Source of the DNA: Candidatus Enterococcus murrayae
GTDB taxonomy: Bacteria; Bacillota; Bacilli; Lactobacillales; Enterococcaceae
Direction of reading: 5' to 3'
Length of the DNA stretch: 64,000 nt
NCBI RefSeq assembly: GCF_017315985.1
Contig: NZ_JAFLVR010000008.1
Span: 82,659-146,658 of the forward strand
Below, piece by piece: positions 1 through 8,500 of this stretch; within the stretch, counting starts at the first letter, position 1, and each line of letters opens with the position of its first letter. Made by a program: the position numbers and the translations under genes. The notes under the pieces were generated by a model, which saw only the letters and a program-made list of their open reading frames with translations, ran no database searches and had not been told where the DNA came from.

Positions 1-36
1 GTCAGGTTTGAAAAAGCGATAGGATGTGAAAAGAAA

Positions 37-1599
37 GTGACAGAAGAACAAAATGTCATTGAGATGCGCAATATCACCAAGCAATTTGGCACGTTTAAAG
101 CAAATGACAACATCAATCTACAGGTTCGAAAAGGCGAGATCCATGCACTTTTAGGAGAAAACGGCGCCGGTAAATCTACACTGATGAATGTTTTGTCGGG
201 GTTATTGCAGCCAACTTCTGGTGAAATTTTGATGGATGGTCAAAAGGTGGATATCTCAAGTCCAACTAAAGCCAATCAATTAGGGATTGGGATGGTCCAT
301 CAGCATTTCATGTTAGTTGATGCCTTTACCGTCACAGAAAACATTATTTTAGGCAGCGAGCCAAAGAAAAATGGCATGCTGGACCAAAAGAAAGCCAAAG
401 CTGAAATTGTCCGATTGTCTGAAGAATATGGATTGAAGGTTGATCCAGATGCGTACATTCGTGATATTTCAGTAGGGATGCAGCAACGGGTCGAGATTTT
501 GAAAACATTGTACCGCGGTGCGAATGTTCTAATCTTTGATGAACCGACCGCTGTATTGACACCGCAGGAAATCGATGAGTTGATCATGATTATGGAAGGC
601 CTGATTAAAGAAGGCAAATCAATTATTCTGATTACTCATAAGCTAGATGAGATCAAAAAGGTTGCGGATCGTTGTTCAGTTATTCGTCGTGGGCAATACA
701 TAGGAACGGTCGACGTGAAAGATGTCAGCTCACAGCAATTAGCCGATATGATGGTCGGACGCTCTGTTTCATTTAAGACAGACAAAATTGCAGCAAAACC
801 AGGTGAAGTGGTTCTTTCAATTAAAGATTTAGTTGTAAAAGAAAGCCGTGGATTAGAAGCAGTGAAGAGCTTATCGCTGGATGTTCATCGTGGTGAGGTC
901 GTTGGGATTGCCGGAATCGACGGCAACGGACAGACTGAATTGATCCAAGCATTAACGGGTCTGCGAAAAGTCGAAAGCGGAACAGTAACAATCAATGGAA
1001 AAGATGTGACAAGCAAAGCACCGCGTCAAATCACTGAGACAGGTGTGGGTCATGTACCGGAAGACCGGCATAAATATGGCTTGATCTTGCCGCTTCCTTT
1101 ATCAGAAAATATCGCTTTGCAGTCTTATTATCATGCGCCATTTAGTAAAAATGGTATTTTAAATTATGGTGAGATTGATCGGTATGCAAAACGCTTGATT
1201 GAAGAATATGATGTACGGACCACGGGTGAAAAAGCTCCGGCTGCTTCGCTTTCAGGTGGGAACCAGCAAAAAGCAATCATTGCTCGCGAGGTCGACCGCG
1301 ATCCGGACCTATTGATTGTCTCGCAGCCAACTCGCGGACTCGATGTAGGAGCGATCGAATATATTCATAAGCGCTTAGTCGAGCAACGTGATAAGCAAAA
1401 AGGGGTACTGTTAGTAAGTTTTGAGTTAGATGAAATTTTGAATGTCTCTGACCGTATCGCGGTTATTCACGCAGGGGAGATCGTTGGTATCGTAGATCCG
1501 AAAGAAACTTCTGAAAATGAGCTGGGATTATTGATGGCCGGCTATAGTTTAGAAGAAGCGCGAGCAGAATTAGCAAAGGCTGGTGAGACAAATGAATGA
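37..1599 (+). CDS. Nucleoside ABC importer, ATP-binding subunit (NupO/BmpA-system type)
   Basis: This is the ATPase of a BmpA/Nup-type nucleoside importer, which powers uptake through the two permeases that follow. Two ABC halves are visible. The first has Walker A GENGAGKST (about residues 40-48), signature SVGMQQR (about 145) and Walker B VLIFDEP (about 164). The second has a degenerate P-loop GIDGNGQTE, then LSGGNQQ and SQPTRGLD without the DE pair, as is usual for this two-domain family. A GTG start at 37 fits the family N-terminus. The frame stays open to the window edge and ATG 64 is an alternative. The binding lipoprotein is presumably just upstream, outside the window. The ORF overlaps the next gene by 8 bp. 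Confidence 0.9.
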   Translation: MTEEQNVIEMRNITKQFGTFKANDNINLQVRKGEIHALLGENGAGKSTLMNVLSGLLQPTSGEILMDGQKVDISSPTKANQLGIGMVHQHFMLVDAFTVTENIILGSEPKKNGMLDQKKAKAEIVRLSEEYGLKVDPDAYIRDISVGMQQRVEILKTLYRGANVLIFDEPTAVLTPQEIDELIMIMEGLIKEGKSIILITHKLDEIKKVADRCSVIRRGQYIGTVDVKDVSSQQLADMMVGRSVSFKTDKIAAKPGEVVLSIKDLVVKESRGLEAVKSLSLDVHRGEVVGIAGIDGNGQTELIQALTGLRKVESGTVTINGKDVTSKAPRQITETGVGHVPEDRHKYGLILPLPLSENIALQSYYHAPFSKNGILNYGEIDRYAKRLIEEYDVRTTGEKAPAASLSGGNQQKAIIAREVDRDPDLLIVSQPTRGLDVGAIEYIHKRLVEQRDKQKGVLLVSFELDEILNVSDRIAVIHAGEIVGIVDPKETSENELGLLMAGYSLEEARAELAKAGETNE

Positions 1600-2722
1600 T
1601 CGCTCAGAAAAAATTAGAAATATTTTAGTACCGATTATCTCAGTTATTTTAGGATTTATTCTTGGTGCTATTTTGATGTTAGTATTTGGGTTCAATCCAA
1701 TCGAAGGCTACAACGCGATGTTCAGTTCGGCGTTCCAAAGTAAAATGTCCTTCGGTGAAATCTTAGTTGGTGCCGGACCGTTGATTTTTACAGCATTAGG
1801 ATTTTCCGTTGCCAATTCAGCTGGATTCTTTAATGTCGGGCTCTCTGGTCAGGCTTTATGCGGCTGGGTCGCAAGTATTTGGGTAGCGCTAAGCATGCCG
1901 GATTCACCGAAAGTCGTTGTGGTCCCATTAGCAATTATTGTTGGCGCGTTGGCAGGAGCTGTAGCTGCCGCGATACCTGGTTTCCTACGGGCGTTCTTTG
2001 GAACCAGTGAAGTTATTGTTACGATCATGATGAACTATGTGATTTTGTATACCGCAAACCATATCGTAAACCATGTAATGTCACCAGATATTATTTCTAA
2101 CAAAGGGGTCACAAAAGCAGTCGGGCTGAATGCTTCACTGCGCGAACCTTGGTTGACAAATATTTTTGGCGGTTCACGAGTGAACATGGGCTTTCTTTTA
2201 GCATTGATTTTCTTAGTGGTTGTTTGGTTCTTGATGAAACGTACAACACTAGGTTTTGAAATCCGTTCAGTTGGTTTGAATCCTTTCGCGTCTGAGTATG
2301 CAGGGATGAGCAGTAAACGGACAATCGTGATTTCAATGATTATTTCCGGGGCTTTAGCCGGCTTGGGCGGTGTGGTTTATGGTTTAGGAACATTTATGAA
2401 CTACTTTGTTCAAGGAACATCTGTCAGCATCGGCTTTGACGGTATGGCGGTTTCTCTACTAGGAAACGGCAGCTCTGTCGGAATTTTATTATCCGCACTG
2501 TTGTTCAGTATTTTAAAGCTTGGCGGTCAGGGAATGCAGTTCTCAGGTATTCCTAGTGAATTAGCCAATAGTGTGATTCCATTGATCATCTTCTTCGTAG
2601 CGATCAACTATATCGTGCGTGTGGGTCTAGCAAAAGTAATGGGTGGTAAAAAAGAAGTTGAGACTGTCCAAGAAATAGAGAGTGCTCCGAACGAAGAATC
2701 TGAAAAAGGGGGCAAAGTCTAA
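1592..2722 (+). CDS. Nucleoside ABC importer, permease subunit 1 (NupP type)
   Basis: Integral membrane subunit of the nucleoside importer, BPD_transp_2 family. It is about 376 aa with roughly nine hydrophobic segments, beginning with one at about residues 12-35. The family motif region NSAGFFNVGLSGQ lies near residue 80, and the cytoplasmic coupling region RSVGLNPFASEYAGM near residue 225. I chose ATG 1592 over the longer GTG 1583 frame because AAGG at 1576-1579 is then well spaced. The charged C-terminal tail (KKEVETVQEIESAPNEE) is cytoplasmic and dispensable-looking. The gene overlaps the ATPase gene upstream and shares one base with the next permease gene, so translation is probably coupled. 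Confidence 0.9.
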   Translation: MNDRSEKIRNILVPIISVILGFILGAILMLVFGFNPIEGYNAMFSSAFQSKMSFGEILVGAGPLIFTALGFSVANSAGFFNVGLSGQALCGWVASIWVALSMPDSPKVVVVPLAIIVGALAGAVAAAIPGFLRAFFGTSEVIVTIMMNYVILYTANHIVNHVMSPDIISNKGVTKAVGLNASLREPWLTNIFGGSRVNMGFLLALIFLVVVWFLMKRTTLGFEIRSVGLNPFASEYAGMSSKRTIVISMIISGALAGLGGVVYGLGTFMNYFVQGTSVSIGFDGMAVSLLGNGSSVGILLSALLFSILKLGGQGMQFSGIPSELANSVIPLIIFFVAINYIVRVGLAKVMGGKKEVETVQEIESAPNEESEKGGKV

Positions 2723-3675
2723 TGAATATGGATTTATTAGCGTCAATTATTGCTCAGACACTTGTGTATTCTGCACCATTGATTTTAACTGCGCTTGGCG
2801 GGGTGTTTTCTGAACGAAGCGGGATTGTTAACGTTGGTTTAGAAGGAATCATGGTAGCAGGTGCCTTCAGCTCTGTCGTATTCAATCTAGCTTTTGCCGA
2901 TCAGTTCGGTGCGCTGACACCGTGGCTTGGCGTTTTAGTCGGCGGTTTAGCAGGAATGGCGTTCTCTCTGCTTCATGCAGTGGCGACAGTTAGTTTCCGC
3001 GCAGACCACATTATCAGTGGTACCGTAATGAATCTGTTAGCTCCTCCATTAGCGATCTTCTTGATCAAGGTAATTTATGGAAAAGGGCAAACAGATACGA
3101 TCCAGCAACAATTTGGCTACTTTGATTTTCCTGGATTAAGCAAGATTCCAGTGATTGGGGAACTATTCTTTAAAAATACTAGTTTACCTGCATATTTCGC
3201 GATTCTAGTCGCTGTAATTTCATGGTTTGTCATTTTTAAAACACGTTTTGGTCTGCGTTTACGCTCTGTTGGTGAAAATCCGCAAGCGGCAGACACACTA
3301 GGAATCAATGTATACGCATTGCGTTATTCAGGAGTGCTGCTTTCAGGCTTCTTAGGCGGAATGGGTGGGGCAGTCTTCGCGCAATCAATCGCAGGACGTT
3401 TCGCTGCAACAACAATCGCAGGACAAGGGTTTATCTCATTAGCAGCGATGATCTTTGGTAAATGGAATCCGTTAGGTGCGATGGGAGCCGCGATTTTCTT
3501 CGGCTTCGCGCAAAACTTGAGTATCGCAGGTTCGAATCTACCGATCATTTCACAAATCCCAGATGTATATCTGCAATCAGCACCATATGTATTGACCATC
3601 ATTGTACTGGTTCTCTTCTTAGGAAAATCAGCTGCACCAAAAGCCGATGGTGTCAATTACATCAAATCAAAATAA
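2722..3675 (+). CDS. Nucleoside ABC importer, permease subunit 2 (NupQ type)
   Basis: Second membrane subunit of the nucleoside importer, 317 aa, BPD_transp_2 family, with about nine membrane spans. It carries the family signature ERSGIVNVGLEGIMV near residue 30 and the coupling region RSVGENPQAADTLGI near residue 190. The ATG overlaps the previous stop (TAATG) and a purine-rich AAAAAGGGGG lies just upstream at 2705-2712. It is the last gene of the importer operon. A hairpin with a T-run follows within 60 bases, and the next gene (deoB) lies 540 bases on, so deoB probably has its own promoter. Confidence 0.9.
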   Translation: MNMDLLASIIAQTLVYSAPLILTALGGVFSERSGIVNVGLEGIMVAGAFSSVVFNLAFADQFGALTPWLGVLVGGLAGMAFSLLHAVATVSFRADHIISGTVMNLLAPPLAIFLIKVIYGKGQTDTIQQQFGYFDFPGLSKIPVIGELFFKNTSLPAYFAILVAVISWFVIFKTRFGLRLRSVGENPQAADTLGINVYALRYSGVLLSGFLGGMGGAVFAQSIAGRFAATTIAGQGFISLAAMIFGKWNPLGAMGAAIFFGFAQNLSIAGSNLPIISQIPDVYLQSAPYVLTIIVLVLFLGKSAAPKADGVNYIKSK

Positions 3676-3690
3676 TTCTTTTGTTTTTAC

Positions 3691-3734
3691 AGGGCGGGGC
3701 TATGGGACAATGTTTCTTAGTCACGCCCTTTTTT
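3691..3734 (+). terminator. Probable terminator of the nucleoside importer operon
   Basis: Stem AGGGCG (3691-3696) pairs with CGCCCT (3724-3729) and runs into a six-T tract. It lies 16 bases after the nupQ-type stop. The loop is long, so strength is uncertain. Confidence 0.5.
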
Positions 3735-3749
3735 GCGAGTTCCACTTCG

Positions 3750-3890
3750 TGCTTCAGCGCGATTAGTGGAATCGTATGCGTAGTGAGAATCGAATTTATT
3801 TTTCGCGGTTTTCGAAAAATGAGTACATTAAACCGAGATAGCTGCCAGTCCAACTTTTCGCAGTTACTCAAAGTCGGACTGGCAAAATGA
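3750..3890 (+). repeat. Dispersed hairpin repeat, copy A
   Basis: This copy matches the tandem units at 36.5-37.1 kb in the order GGAAT-GTATGCG-GAGAAT, hairpin ATTTTTCG/CGAAAAAT (3798-3820), GAGTACATTAAA, GCCAGTCCAACTTTT. It also carries a second strong hairpin, GCCAGTCC (3844-3851) with GGACTGGC (3876-3883). It is non-coding: the long open frames here are a by-product of the repeat. Copy B follows directly. Confidence 0.7.
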
Positions 3891-3914
3891 AGGTTTAGAA
3901 CTATATATTGATAC

Positions 3915-4015
3915 TTGCGCTTTAGTTGGATGGTAGGCGTAATGAGGATCAAACTGATTTTTTTGGTTTTTGAAAAAATCGATACCTTAAAACGAATTAG
4001 CTGCGAGTTCAATAT
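3915..4015 (+). repeat. Dispersed hairpin repeat, copy B
   Basis: A diverged copy of the same element: TTTAGTTGGATGGTAGGCG, AATGAGGATCAAA, hairpin GATTTTTT/AAAAAATC (3956-3980), GATACCTTAAAACGAATTAG, CTGCGAGTTC. The stem is kept although its sequence differs from copy A. The rest of the 3676-4216 gap (4016-4216) is AT-rich and should hold the deoB promoter, but I cannot place a convincing -35/-10 pair. Confidence 0.6.
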
Positions 4016-4216
4016 CTTAAGCTTGTGAAAAAGTACGAGCTTGGTATCTGATACCATTCTAAGTTTGGTAATAATTGCTTTCAGTTTACGGAACATTAAG
4101 AACCCCATATACTGAAGCAAAGTTGTTCATTTTAGTAAGATAGGCACTTTGTTAAATGAATAAGTAGACTTTGTCTTGCTTATTTAGATATAAATCAATA
4201 GAAAGAGGGAATAGAA

Positions 4217-5389
4217 ATGTTTAAGCGCATTCACTTAGTCGTTATGGATTCTGTTGGTATCGGAGAAGCACCAGATGCTGAAAAATTTGGAGATGTTGGT
4301 TCAGATACATTAGGTCATATTGCTGAAAAAGCTGGATTGACTATTCCGCATTTGGAGCAGCTTGGCTTGGGGACGATCCGTCCATTAAAAGGCGTAGAGG
4401 CTGTCGCAGATCATGATGGCTATGCGACAAAATTAGAAGAAATCTCTGTAGGGAAAGATACGATGACTGGCCATTGGGAAATTGCCGGTTTGAACATCCA
4501 AACACCTTTCCGCGTGTTCCCAGAGGGCTTCCCGCAAGAATTGTTAGATAAAATCTCTGAGTTTTCCGGCCGCGGGATTATCATGGGTGCTAACAAACCA
4601 TACAGCGGAACGGAAGTTATTGCTGATTTTGGTGAAGAACAAATGAAGACTGGCGACTTGATTATCTATACTTCTGCAGATCCTGTATTGCAGATCGCCG
4701 CTCATGAAGAGATTATTCCGTTAGAAGAATTGTATAAGATTTGTCAGTATGTCCGTGATATCACGAAGGATGATCCTTATATGATTGGACGAATTATTGC
4801 TCGTCCTTACTTAGGCGAACCTGGCAACTTCACTCGTACCAGCAATCGACATGACTACGCACTTGATCCATTTGGAAAAACGGTCTTGGATTCATTGAAG
4901 GACAACGGTAAAGATGTGATCGCTGTCGGTAAGATCAATGATATTTTCAACGGACAAGGAATCACAGATGCCGTTCGCACGAAGAGCAATATGGACGGTG
5001 TTGATAAATTATTGGATGTAATGAAGAAGGACTTCACCGGCTTGAGCTTTACGAACTTGGTTGATTTTGATGCTTTGTTTGGTCATCGCCGCGATGTGGT
5101 GGGCTATGCTCATGCGATCGAAGAATTTGATTTGCGGACTCCAGAAATCTTGGAAGCAATGCAGGATGACGATTTATTGATGATTACTGCCGATCATGGG
5201 AATGATCCAACATTTACAGGAACTGACCATACGCGTGAATATGTCCCATTTTTGGTTTATAGTAAAAAAATGGCGGCACAAGGAAAACTGCCGCAGGGCT
5301 ATTATTCAGATATTGCGGCGACGATTGCGGAAAACTTCGACGTGCCTGCAACTGAAAACGGTGAAAGCTTCCTAAAATTATTAAAGTAA
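4217..5389 (+). CDS. deoB: Phosphopentomutase
   Basis: Interconverts ribose-1-phosphate (or deoxyribose-1-phosphate) and the 5-phosphate, linking nucleoside phosphorolysis to the pentose phosphate pathway; cytoplasmic. It is 390 aa, full length for DeoB. N-terminal metal site [13 protein letters not shown] (about 8-20), the phospho-threonine loop [12 protein letters not shown] (about 78-88), and the C-terminal alkaline-phosphatase-fold metal motif TADHGNDP followed by [10 protein letters not shown] (about 325-345) are all intact. ATG 4217 has AGAGGGA 6-12 bases upstream. It sits between the nucleoside importer and two purine nucleoside phosphorylases, which is the usual deo/salvage grouping. 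Confidence 0.97.
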   Translation: MFKRIHLVVMDSVGIGEAPDAEKFGDVGSDTLGHIAEKAGLTIPHLEQLGLGTIRPLKGVEAVADHDGYATKLEEISVGKDTMTGHWEIAGLNIQTPFRVFPEGFPQELLDKISEFSGRGIIMGANKPYSGTEVIADFGEEQMKTGDLIIYTSADPVLQIAAHEEIIPLEELYKICQYVRDITKDDPYMIGRIIARPYLGEPGNFTRTSNRHDYALDPFGKTVLDSLKDNGKDVIAVGKINDIFNGQGITDAVRTKSNMDGVDKLLDVMKKDFTGLSFTNLVDFDALFGHRRDVVGYAHAIEEFDLRTPEILEAMQDDDLLMITADHGNDPTFTGTDHTREYVPFLVYSKKMAAQGKLPQGYYSDIAATIAENFDVPATENGESFLKLLK

Positions 5390-5439
5390 GAAACAGGGAA
5401 TAATCAGACACCAAAAAAAGGAAGCACGTCCAGCTTTTT

Positions 5440-5487
5440 ATTGTTCATTTGAGGCAAGTCGCTTAGCCGACCATTTTCTGGAACAAT
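5440..5487. repeat. Intergenic inverted repeat downstream of deoB
   Basis: ATTGTTC (5440-5446) and GAACAAT (5481-5487) enclose a core with CATTT, GGCAAG, TTAGCCG and TTTTCTGGAA. The same word order recurs at 21796-21845, so this may be a second, small repeat family or a shared terminator-like fold. Confidence 0.4.
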
Positions 5488-5557
5488 GTTAAAAGAGGAT
5501 AGTTTGATAATATATATGGCGAGAATTAGATTTATTAATAAGAAATAGGAGGATTTT

Positions 5558-6376
5558 ATGACAGACTTACAAGAAAAAATTCAACAGACGGCTAGTTACA
5601 TCCAGGACAAAGGAGTTGCAGACGCTGCGTTTGGTTTGATCTTAGGATCTGGCTTGGGCGAATTGGCTGAAGAGATTGAAAACCCTGTAGTGATCCCGTA
5701 CAATGAGATTCCACATTTCCCCGTTTCAACAGTGGTTGGTCATGCTGGACAATTAGTTTATGGCCGCTTGGCTGGTAAAAATGTTTTGGCGATGCAAGGT
5801 CGTTTCCATTACTATGAAGGAAATACGATGGAGACAGTGACTTACCCGGTTCGTGTCATGGCTGCGCTGGGTATCCATTCAGTGGTTGTGACAAATGCGG
5901 CTGGCGGTGTGAATGAAGGCTTCCAACCAGGGAATTTAATGCTGATCACAGACCATATTAATTTCATGGGAACGAATCCTTTGATTGGACCAAATGATGA
6001 AAATATGGGGCCACGCTTCCCAGATATGAGTGCGGCGTATACGAAGGACTATCAGGAAAAAGCACGGGAGGTTGCTGGAAAACTAGCAATCGGTTTGCAA
6101 GAAGGTGTTTATATGGGCTTCACTGGCCCAACGTATGAAACACCAGCAGAGATTCGCATGGCTCGTGCGATGGGTGCTGATGCTGTAGGCATGTCAACTG
6201 TTCCTGAAGTAATCGTAGCGGCACATAGCGGAATGAATGTTTTAGGCGTTTCTTGTATTACCAACTTAGCCGCTGGCATGCAGGCGAATTTGAATCATGC
6301 AGAAGTGGTGGAAACGACGGAACGTGTTAAGGAAGACTTCAAAAAATTGATCAAAGAAACATTGGCAGTTTTATAG
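5558..6376 (+). CDS. punA: Purine nucleoside phosphorylase (trimeric, PNP class)
   Basis: Phosphorolysis of (deoxy)guanosine and inosine to free base and pentose-1-phosphate, which feeds DeoB. It is 272 aa, the size of trimeric PNP. Seen: phosphate loop GSGLGEL (about 29-35), GRFHYYEG (about 80-87), NAAGG (about 114-118), GPTYETPAEIRM (about 190-201) and the base-binding SCITNLAAGM (about 235-245). AGGAGGA lies 6 bases before ATG 5558. The intergenic gap from deoB is 168 bp; the next gene deoD starts 60 bp downstream, so these two are probably co-transcribed. Confidence 0.95.
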   Translation: MTDLQEKIQQTASYIQDKGVADAAFGLILGSGLGELAEEIENPVVIPYNEIPHFPVSTVVGHAGQLVYGRLAGKNVLAMQGRFHYYEGNTMETVTYPVRVMAALGIHSVVVTNAAGGVNEGFQPGNLMLITDHINFMGTNPLIGPNDENMGPRFPDMSAAYTKDYQEKAREVAGKLAIGLQEGVYMGFTGPTYETPAEIRMARAMGADAVGMSTVPEVIVAAHSGMNVLGVSCITNLAAGMQANLNHAEVVETTERVKEDFKKLIKETLAVL

Positions 6377-6398
6377 AAAGTTTATTACTATAATAAAC

Positions 6399-6430
6399 GT
6401 AATGAAAATCAATCCACTATTATGAGGAGG
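6399..6430 (+). repeat. Short fragment of the dispersed element in the deoD leader
   Basis: GTAATGAAAATCAATC followed by CACTATTATGAGGAGG resembles the 29.2-kb copy (GGAATGAAAATCAATC ... TTACTATGAAAGAGG) with the hairpin segment deleted. It ends in the deoD ribosome site. The match is short, so it could be chance. Confidence 0.3.
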
Positions 6431-6436
6431 AATACA

Positions 6437-7141
6437 ATGAGCGTTCATATCGAAGCGAAACAAGGGGAGATCGCAGATAAAATTTTGCTGCCGGGAGATC
6501 CGTTGCGGGCAAAATTTATCGCGGAGAATTTTTTAGAGGATGCGAAATGCTATAACAACGTGCGCGGGATGTTAGGTTATACAGGAACTTATAAAGGTGA
6601 GCGCGTTTCCGTTCAAGGTACAGGAATGGGGATGCCATCTGCTGGGATCTATGCACAAGAGCTGATCCAATCTTATGGTGTGAAAAAATTGATTCGTGTA
6701 GGAACTTGCGGAGCGTTGTCAGAGGACGTGCATGTTCGTGACTTGATTATTGCTCAAGGTGCAGTGACAAGTTCATCAATGGTGAAGAAACATTTCCCAG
6801 ACTTCCACTTTGCACCGATCGCTGATTTTGATCTGATGATGAAGGCCTATGAAGTGGCGAAGGAAAAAGACTTTATCACTCATGTTGGAAATGTGTTGTC
6901 AGAAGATACCTTCTACAAGGATGATTTAGCACCAACCTTCAAATTAGCGGAATACGGTGTCTTAGGTGTTGAAATGGAAGCAGCGATCCTATATTACTTG
7001 GGTGCGAAATTCAATGTTCAAGCACTAGGCATCATGACAGTCAGCGACCATATGGTGACTGGCGAAGAAACAACTTCGGAAGAACGCCAAAATACGTTTA
7101 AAGACATGATGTATGTTGGATTAGAAACGCTTATTGCTTAA
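6437..7141 (+). CDS. deoD: Purine nucleoside phosphorylase, hexameric DeoD type
   Basis: Phosphorolyses adenosine, inosine and guanosine and their deoxy forms. It is 234 aa, standard DeoD length. Motifs: [13 protein letters not shown] start, phosphate loop [14 protein letters not shown] (about 20-33), [12 protein letters not shown] (about 63-74), RVGTCGAL (about 86-93), and the ribose/base motif [12 protein letters not shown] (about 176). The ATG at 6422 lies in front of the GAGGAGG ribosome site, so ATG 6437 (7 bases after that site) is the real start. Having both a trimeric and a hexameric PNP in one cluster is common in Firmicutes. Confidence 0.95.
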   Translation: MSVHIEAKQGEIADKILLPGDPLRAKFIAENFLEDAKCYNNVRGMLGYTGTYKGERVSVQGTGMGMPSAGIYAQELIQSYGVKKLIRVGTCGALSEDVHVRDLIIAQGAVTSSSMVKKHFPDFHFAPIADFDLMMKAYEVAKEKDFITHVGNVLSEDTFYKDDLAPTFKLAEYGVLGVEMEAAILYYLGAKFNVQALGIMTVSDHMVTGEETTSEERQNTFKDMMYVGLETLIA

Positions 7142-7143
7142 GA

Positions 7144-7171
7144 AATCAGGGCTGCGGCCCTGATTTTTTTA
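7144..7171 (+). terminator. Terminator of the deo/pnp operon
   Basis: Perfect 9-bp stem AATCAGGGC (7144-7152) / GCCCTGATT (7157-7165) with loop TGCG and a run of seven Ts, 3 bases after the deoD stop. Confidence 0.9.
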
Positions 7172-7184
7172 TATCATAAGAATG

Positions 7185-7233
7185 CCTTTCCTATGAAAAA
7201 CGCTCAGCGTCGGAGCATGGGAAAGGTCTTTTT
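7185..7233 (+). terminator. Second terminator-like hairpin behind deoD
   Basis: CCTTTCCTATG (7185-7195) pairs with CATGGGAAAGG (7216-7226, one G-T) and is followed by TCTTTTT. An inner stem ACGC/GCGT (7200-7210) makes it branched. It either backs up the preceding terminator or belongs to the leader of the next operon. Confidence 0.5.
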
Positions 7234-7260
7234 GTATTTAAAAAGTTCATTCATCGGGGG

Positions 7261-7312
7261 TATGGTCCGCAAAAACAAAATATCATCATTTTTTTTGTTT
7301 TTGCGGACCATA
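7261..7312. promoter_or_regulatory. Perfect 20-bp inverted repeat before the sugar-acid PTS operon
   Basis: Arm TATGGTCCGCAAAAACAAAA (7261-7280) is exactly complementary to 7293-7312, with a 12-base spacer. It ends about 50 bases before the first start codon. It could be an operator for the CdaR-like regulator encoded in this operon, or an RNA stem in the leader. There is no T-run of terminator type after the right arm. Confidence 0.6.
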
Positions 7313-7361
7313 TCAATATTTTTCAGATCATGTAAGAATATGATCAAAGGAGATGAGCTAT

Positions 7362-7988
7362 TTGAAAAAAATCAAAACAACCAAATTTATGTATGACATC
7401 GGAGCATTAGCGATCGTAAGAACGGAAACATTTGAACGGGCATCAGAAATTGCTGAGGGTTGTATTGCAGGGGGAGTTCCCATAATGGAAATGAGCTTCA
7501 CTTTGAACAATGCAGGTGAGATTATTCAACAGTTGAAAGAAAAATACGGTGTCTCATTGTGTGTGGGAGCGGGCACGGTATTAGATTCCGAAACTGCGCG
7601 GTATGCAGTCATGAAAGGTGCAGACTTTATTATTTCTCCAAATTTTGATTTAGGTGTTGCACAAGTATGTAACCGCTATCAAATACCGTATGCACCGGGA
7701 TGTACGAGTATCTCTGAAGCTGTAGAAGCGTTAAGTGCAGGCGCAGCATTCATCAAAGCTTTTCCAATTTCAGATTTTTATGGCAACCAATTGGTGAAAG
7801 TCTTTAAGACGCCGATTCCAGATATGCCGATCCTGGCTAGTGGTGGAATCACTTTAGACAATTTAGATCAATGGATGAAAAATGGGACAGATATTTGTGG
7901 TTTTGGCTCATTACTTACTAAGGGAACGTCAAAAGAGATCGAATACAACGCAAAAAGAATTTCGGAAATTATTTCAGAATATCGATAG
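7362..7988 (+). CDS. KDPG/KHG-family aldolase
   Basis: Class I aldolase of the Eda family, about 208 aa, which cleaves 2-keto-3-deoxy sugar acid phosphates to pyruvate plus an aldehyde. Seen: the general-base glutamate in GGVPIMEMSF (about residue 40), GAGTVLD (about 70), ISPNFD (about 92) and the Schiff-base lysine in AAFIKAFPIS (about 134), then the phosphate loop ASGGI (about 160). I chose TTG 7362 because AAAGGAG at 7346-7352 ends right against ATG 7353 but is 9 bases from the TTG. It is the first gene of a mannose-family PTS operon, so the substrate probably enters phosphorylated. Exact sugar unknown. Confidence 0.85.
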   Translation: MKKIKTTKFMYDIGALAIVRTETFERASEIAEGCIAGGVPIMEMSFTLNNAGEIIQQLKEKYGVSLCVGAGTVLDSETARYAVMKGADFIISPNFDLGVAQVCNRYQIPYAPGCTSISEAVEALSAGAAFIKAFPISDFYGNQLVKVFKTPIPDMPILASGGITLDNLDQWMKNGTDICGFGSLLTKGTSKEIEYNAKRISEIISEYR

Positions 7989-8002
7989 AAAGAGGGAAGA
8001 AA

Positions 8003-8482
8003 ATGATTGCATTAACTAGAGTGGATTTTCGATTGATTCATGGACAAGTAATTACACGGTGGCTTAAACAATGCGATATCAATGAGATCGTAACTGTAGA
8101 TACAGAATTAAGCAAGGACGCTTTTATGCAGGACGTATTCAAAATGGCAGCTCCAAAAGGTGTGAAAATCAGTGTTTTATCTTCAGATGCTGCCGTTGAG
8201 TTACAACAAAAAGGAGGGTTAGATAAAAATCGCGTGTTGATGTTGTTCAAAAGTGTCAAAGAGCTTCACGAAACAGTGAGTAAAGGGCTGAAATTGGAGG
8301 AAATCCAAATTGGCGGATTAGGTGGAGGTCCAGGAAGGAAAGCAGTTAACAATGCCATTACTTTGGATCGTGCAGATGCGGATCAGCTTCTGGAATTGGA
8401 GAACAAGGGAATCAAAGTTTATTTCCAAACGACTCCAGACTATCCATCGGAAACGTTACAGAATGCGGTGGCAAAACTATAA
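8003..8482 (+). CDS. PTS mannose/fructose/sorbose family IIB component
   Basis: Cytoplasmic phosphotransfer subunit that passes phosphate from IIA to the incoming sugar. It is 159 aa, normal for IIB-Man. The phosphorylated histidine lies in RVDFRLIHGQV (His about 13). IQIGGLGGGPGRKAVNNAI (about 95-113) is the conserved second loop. ATG 8003 is preceded by AGAGGGAAG. It is 14 bp after the aldolase and 18 bp before the IIC gene, in one operon. Confidence 0.92.
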   Translation: MIALTRVDFRLIHGQVITRWLKQCDINEIVTVDTELSKDAFMQDVFKMAAPKGVKISVLSSDAAVELQQKGGLDKNRVLMLFKSVKELHETVSKGLKLEEIQIGGLGGGPGRKAVNNAITLDRADADQLLELENKGIKVYFQTTPDYPSETLQNAVAKL

Positions 8483-8500
8483 AATGAAAAGGAGATTATT

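Noticed and set aside
3462..3890. Plus-strand 142-aa open frame
   Set aside because: It lies out of frame in the permease gene and in repeat copy A; a shadow.
3662..4120. Minus-strand 152-aa open frame between nupQ-type gene and deoB
   Set aside because: It runs across two copies of the hairpin repeat, has no ribosome site and no protein-like pattern.
7176..7361. Sigma-54 promoter for the mannose-family PTS operon
   Set aside because: No TGGCAC-N5-TTGC motif, and the local regulator is CdaR-like, not a LevR/DgaR-type activator.
7193..7396. Plus-strand 67-aa frame before the KDPG aldolase
   Set aside because: It covers the terminator stem and the 20-bp inverted repeat, and its start has no ribosome site.
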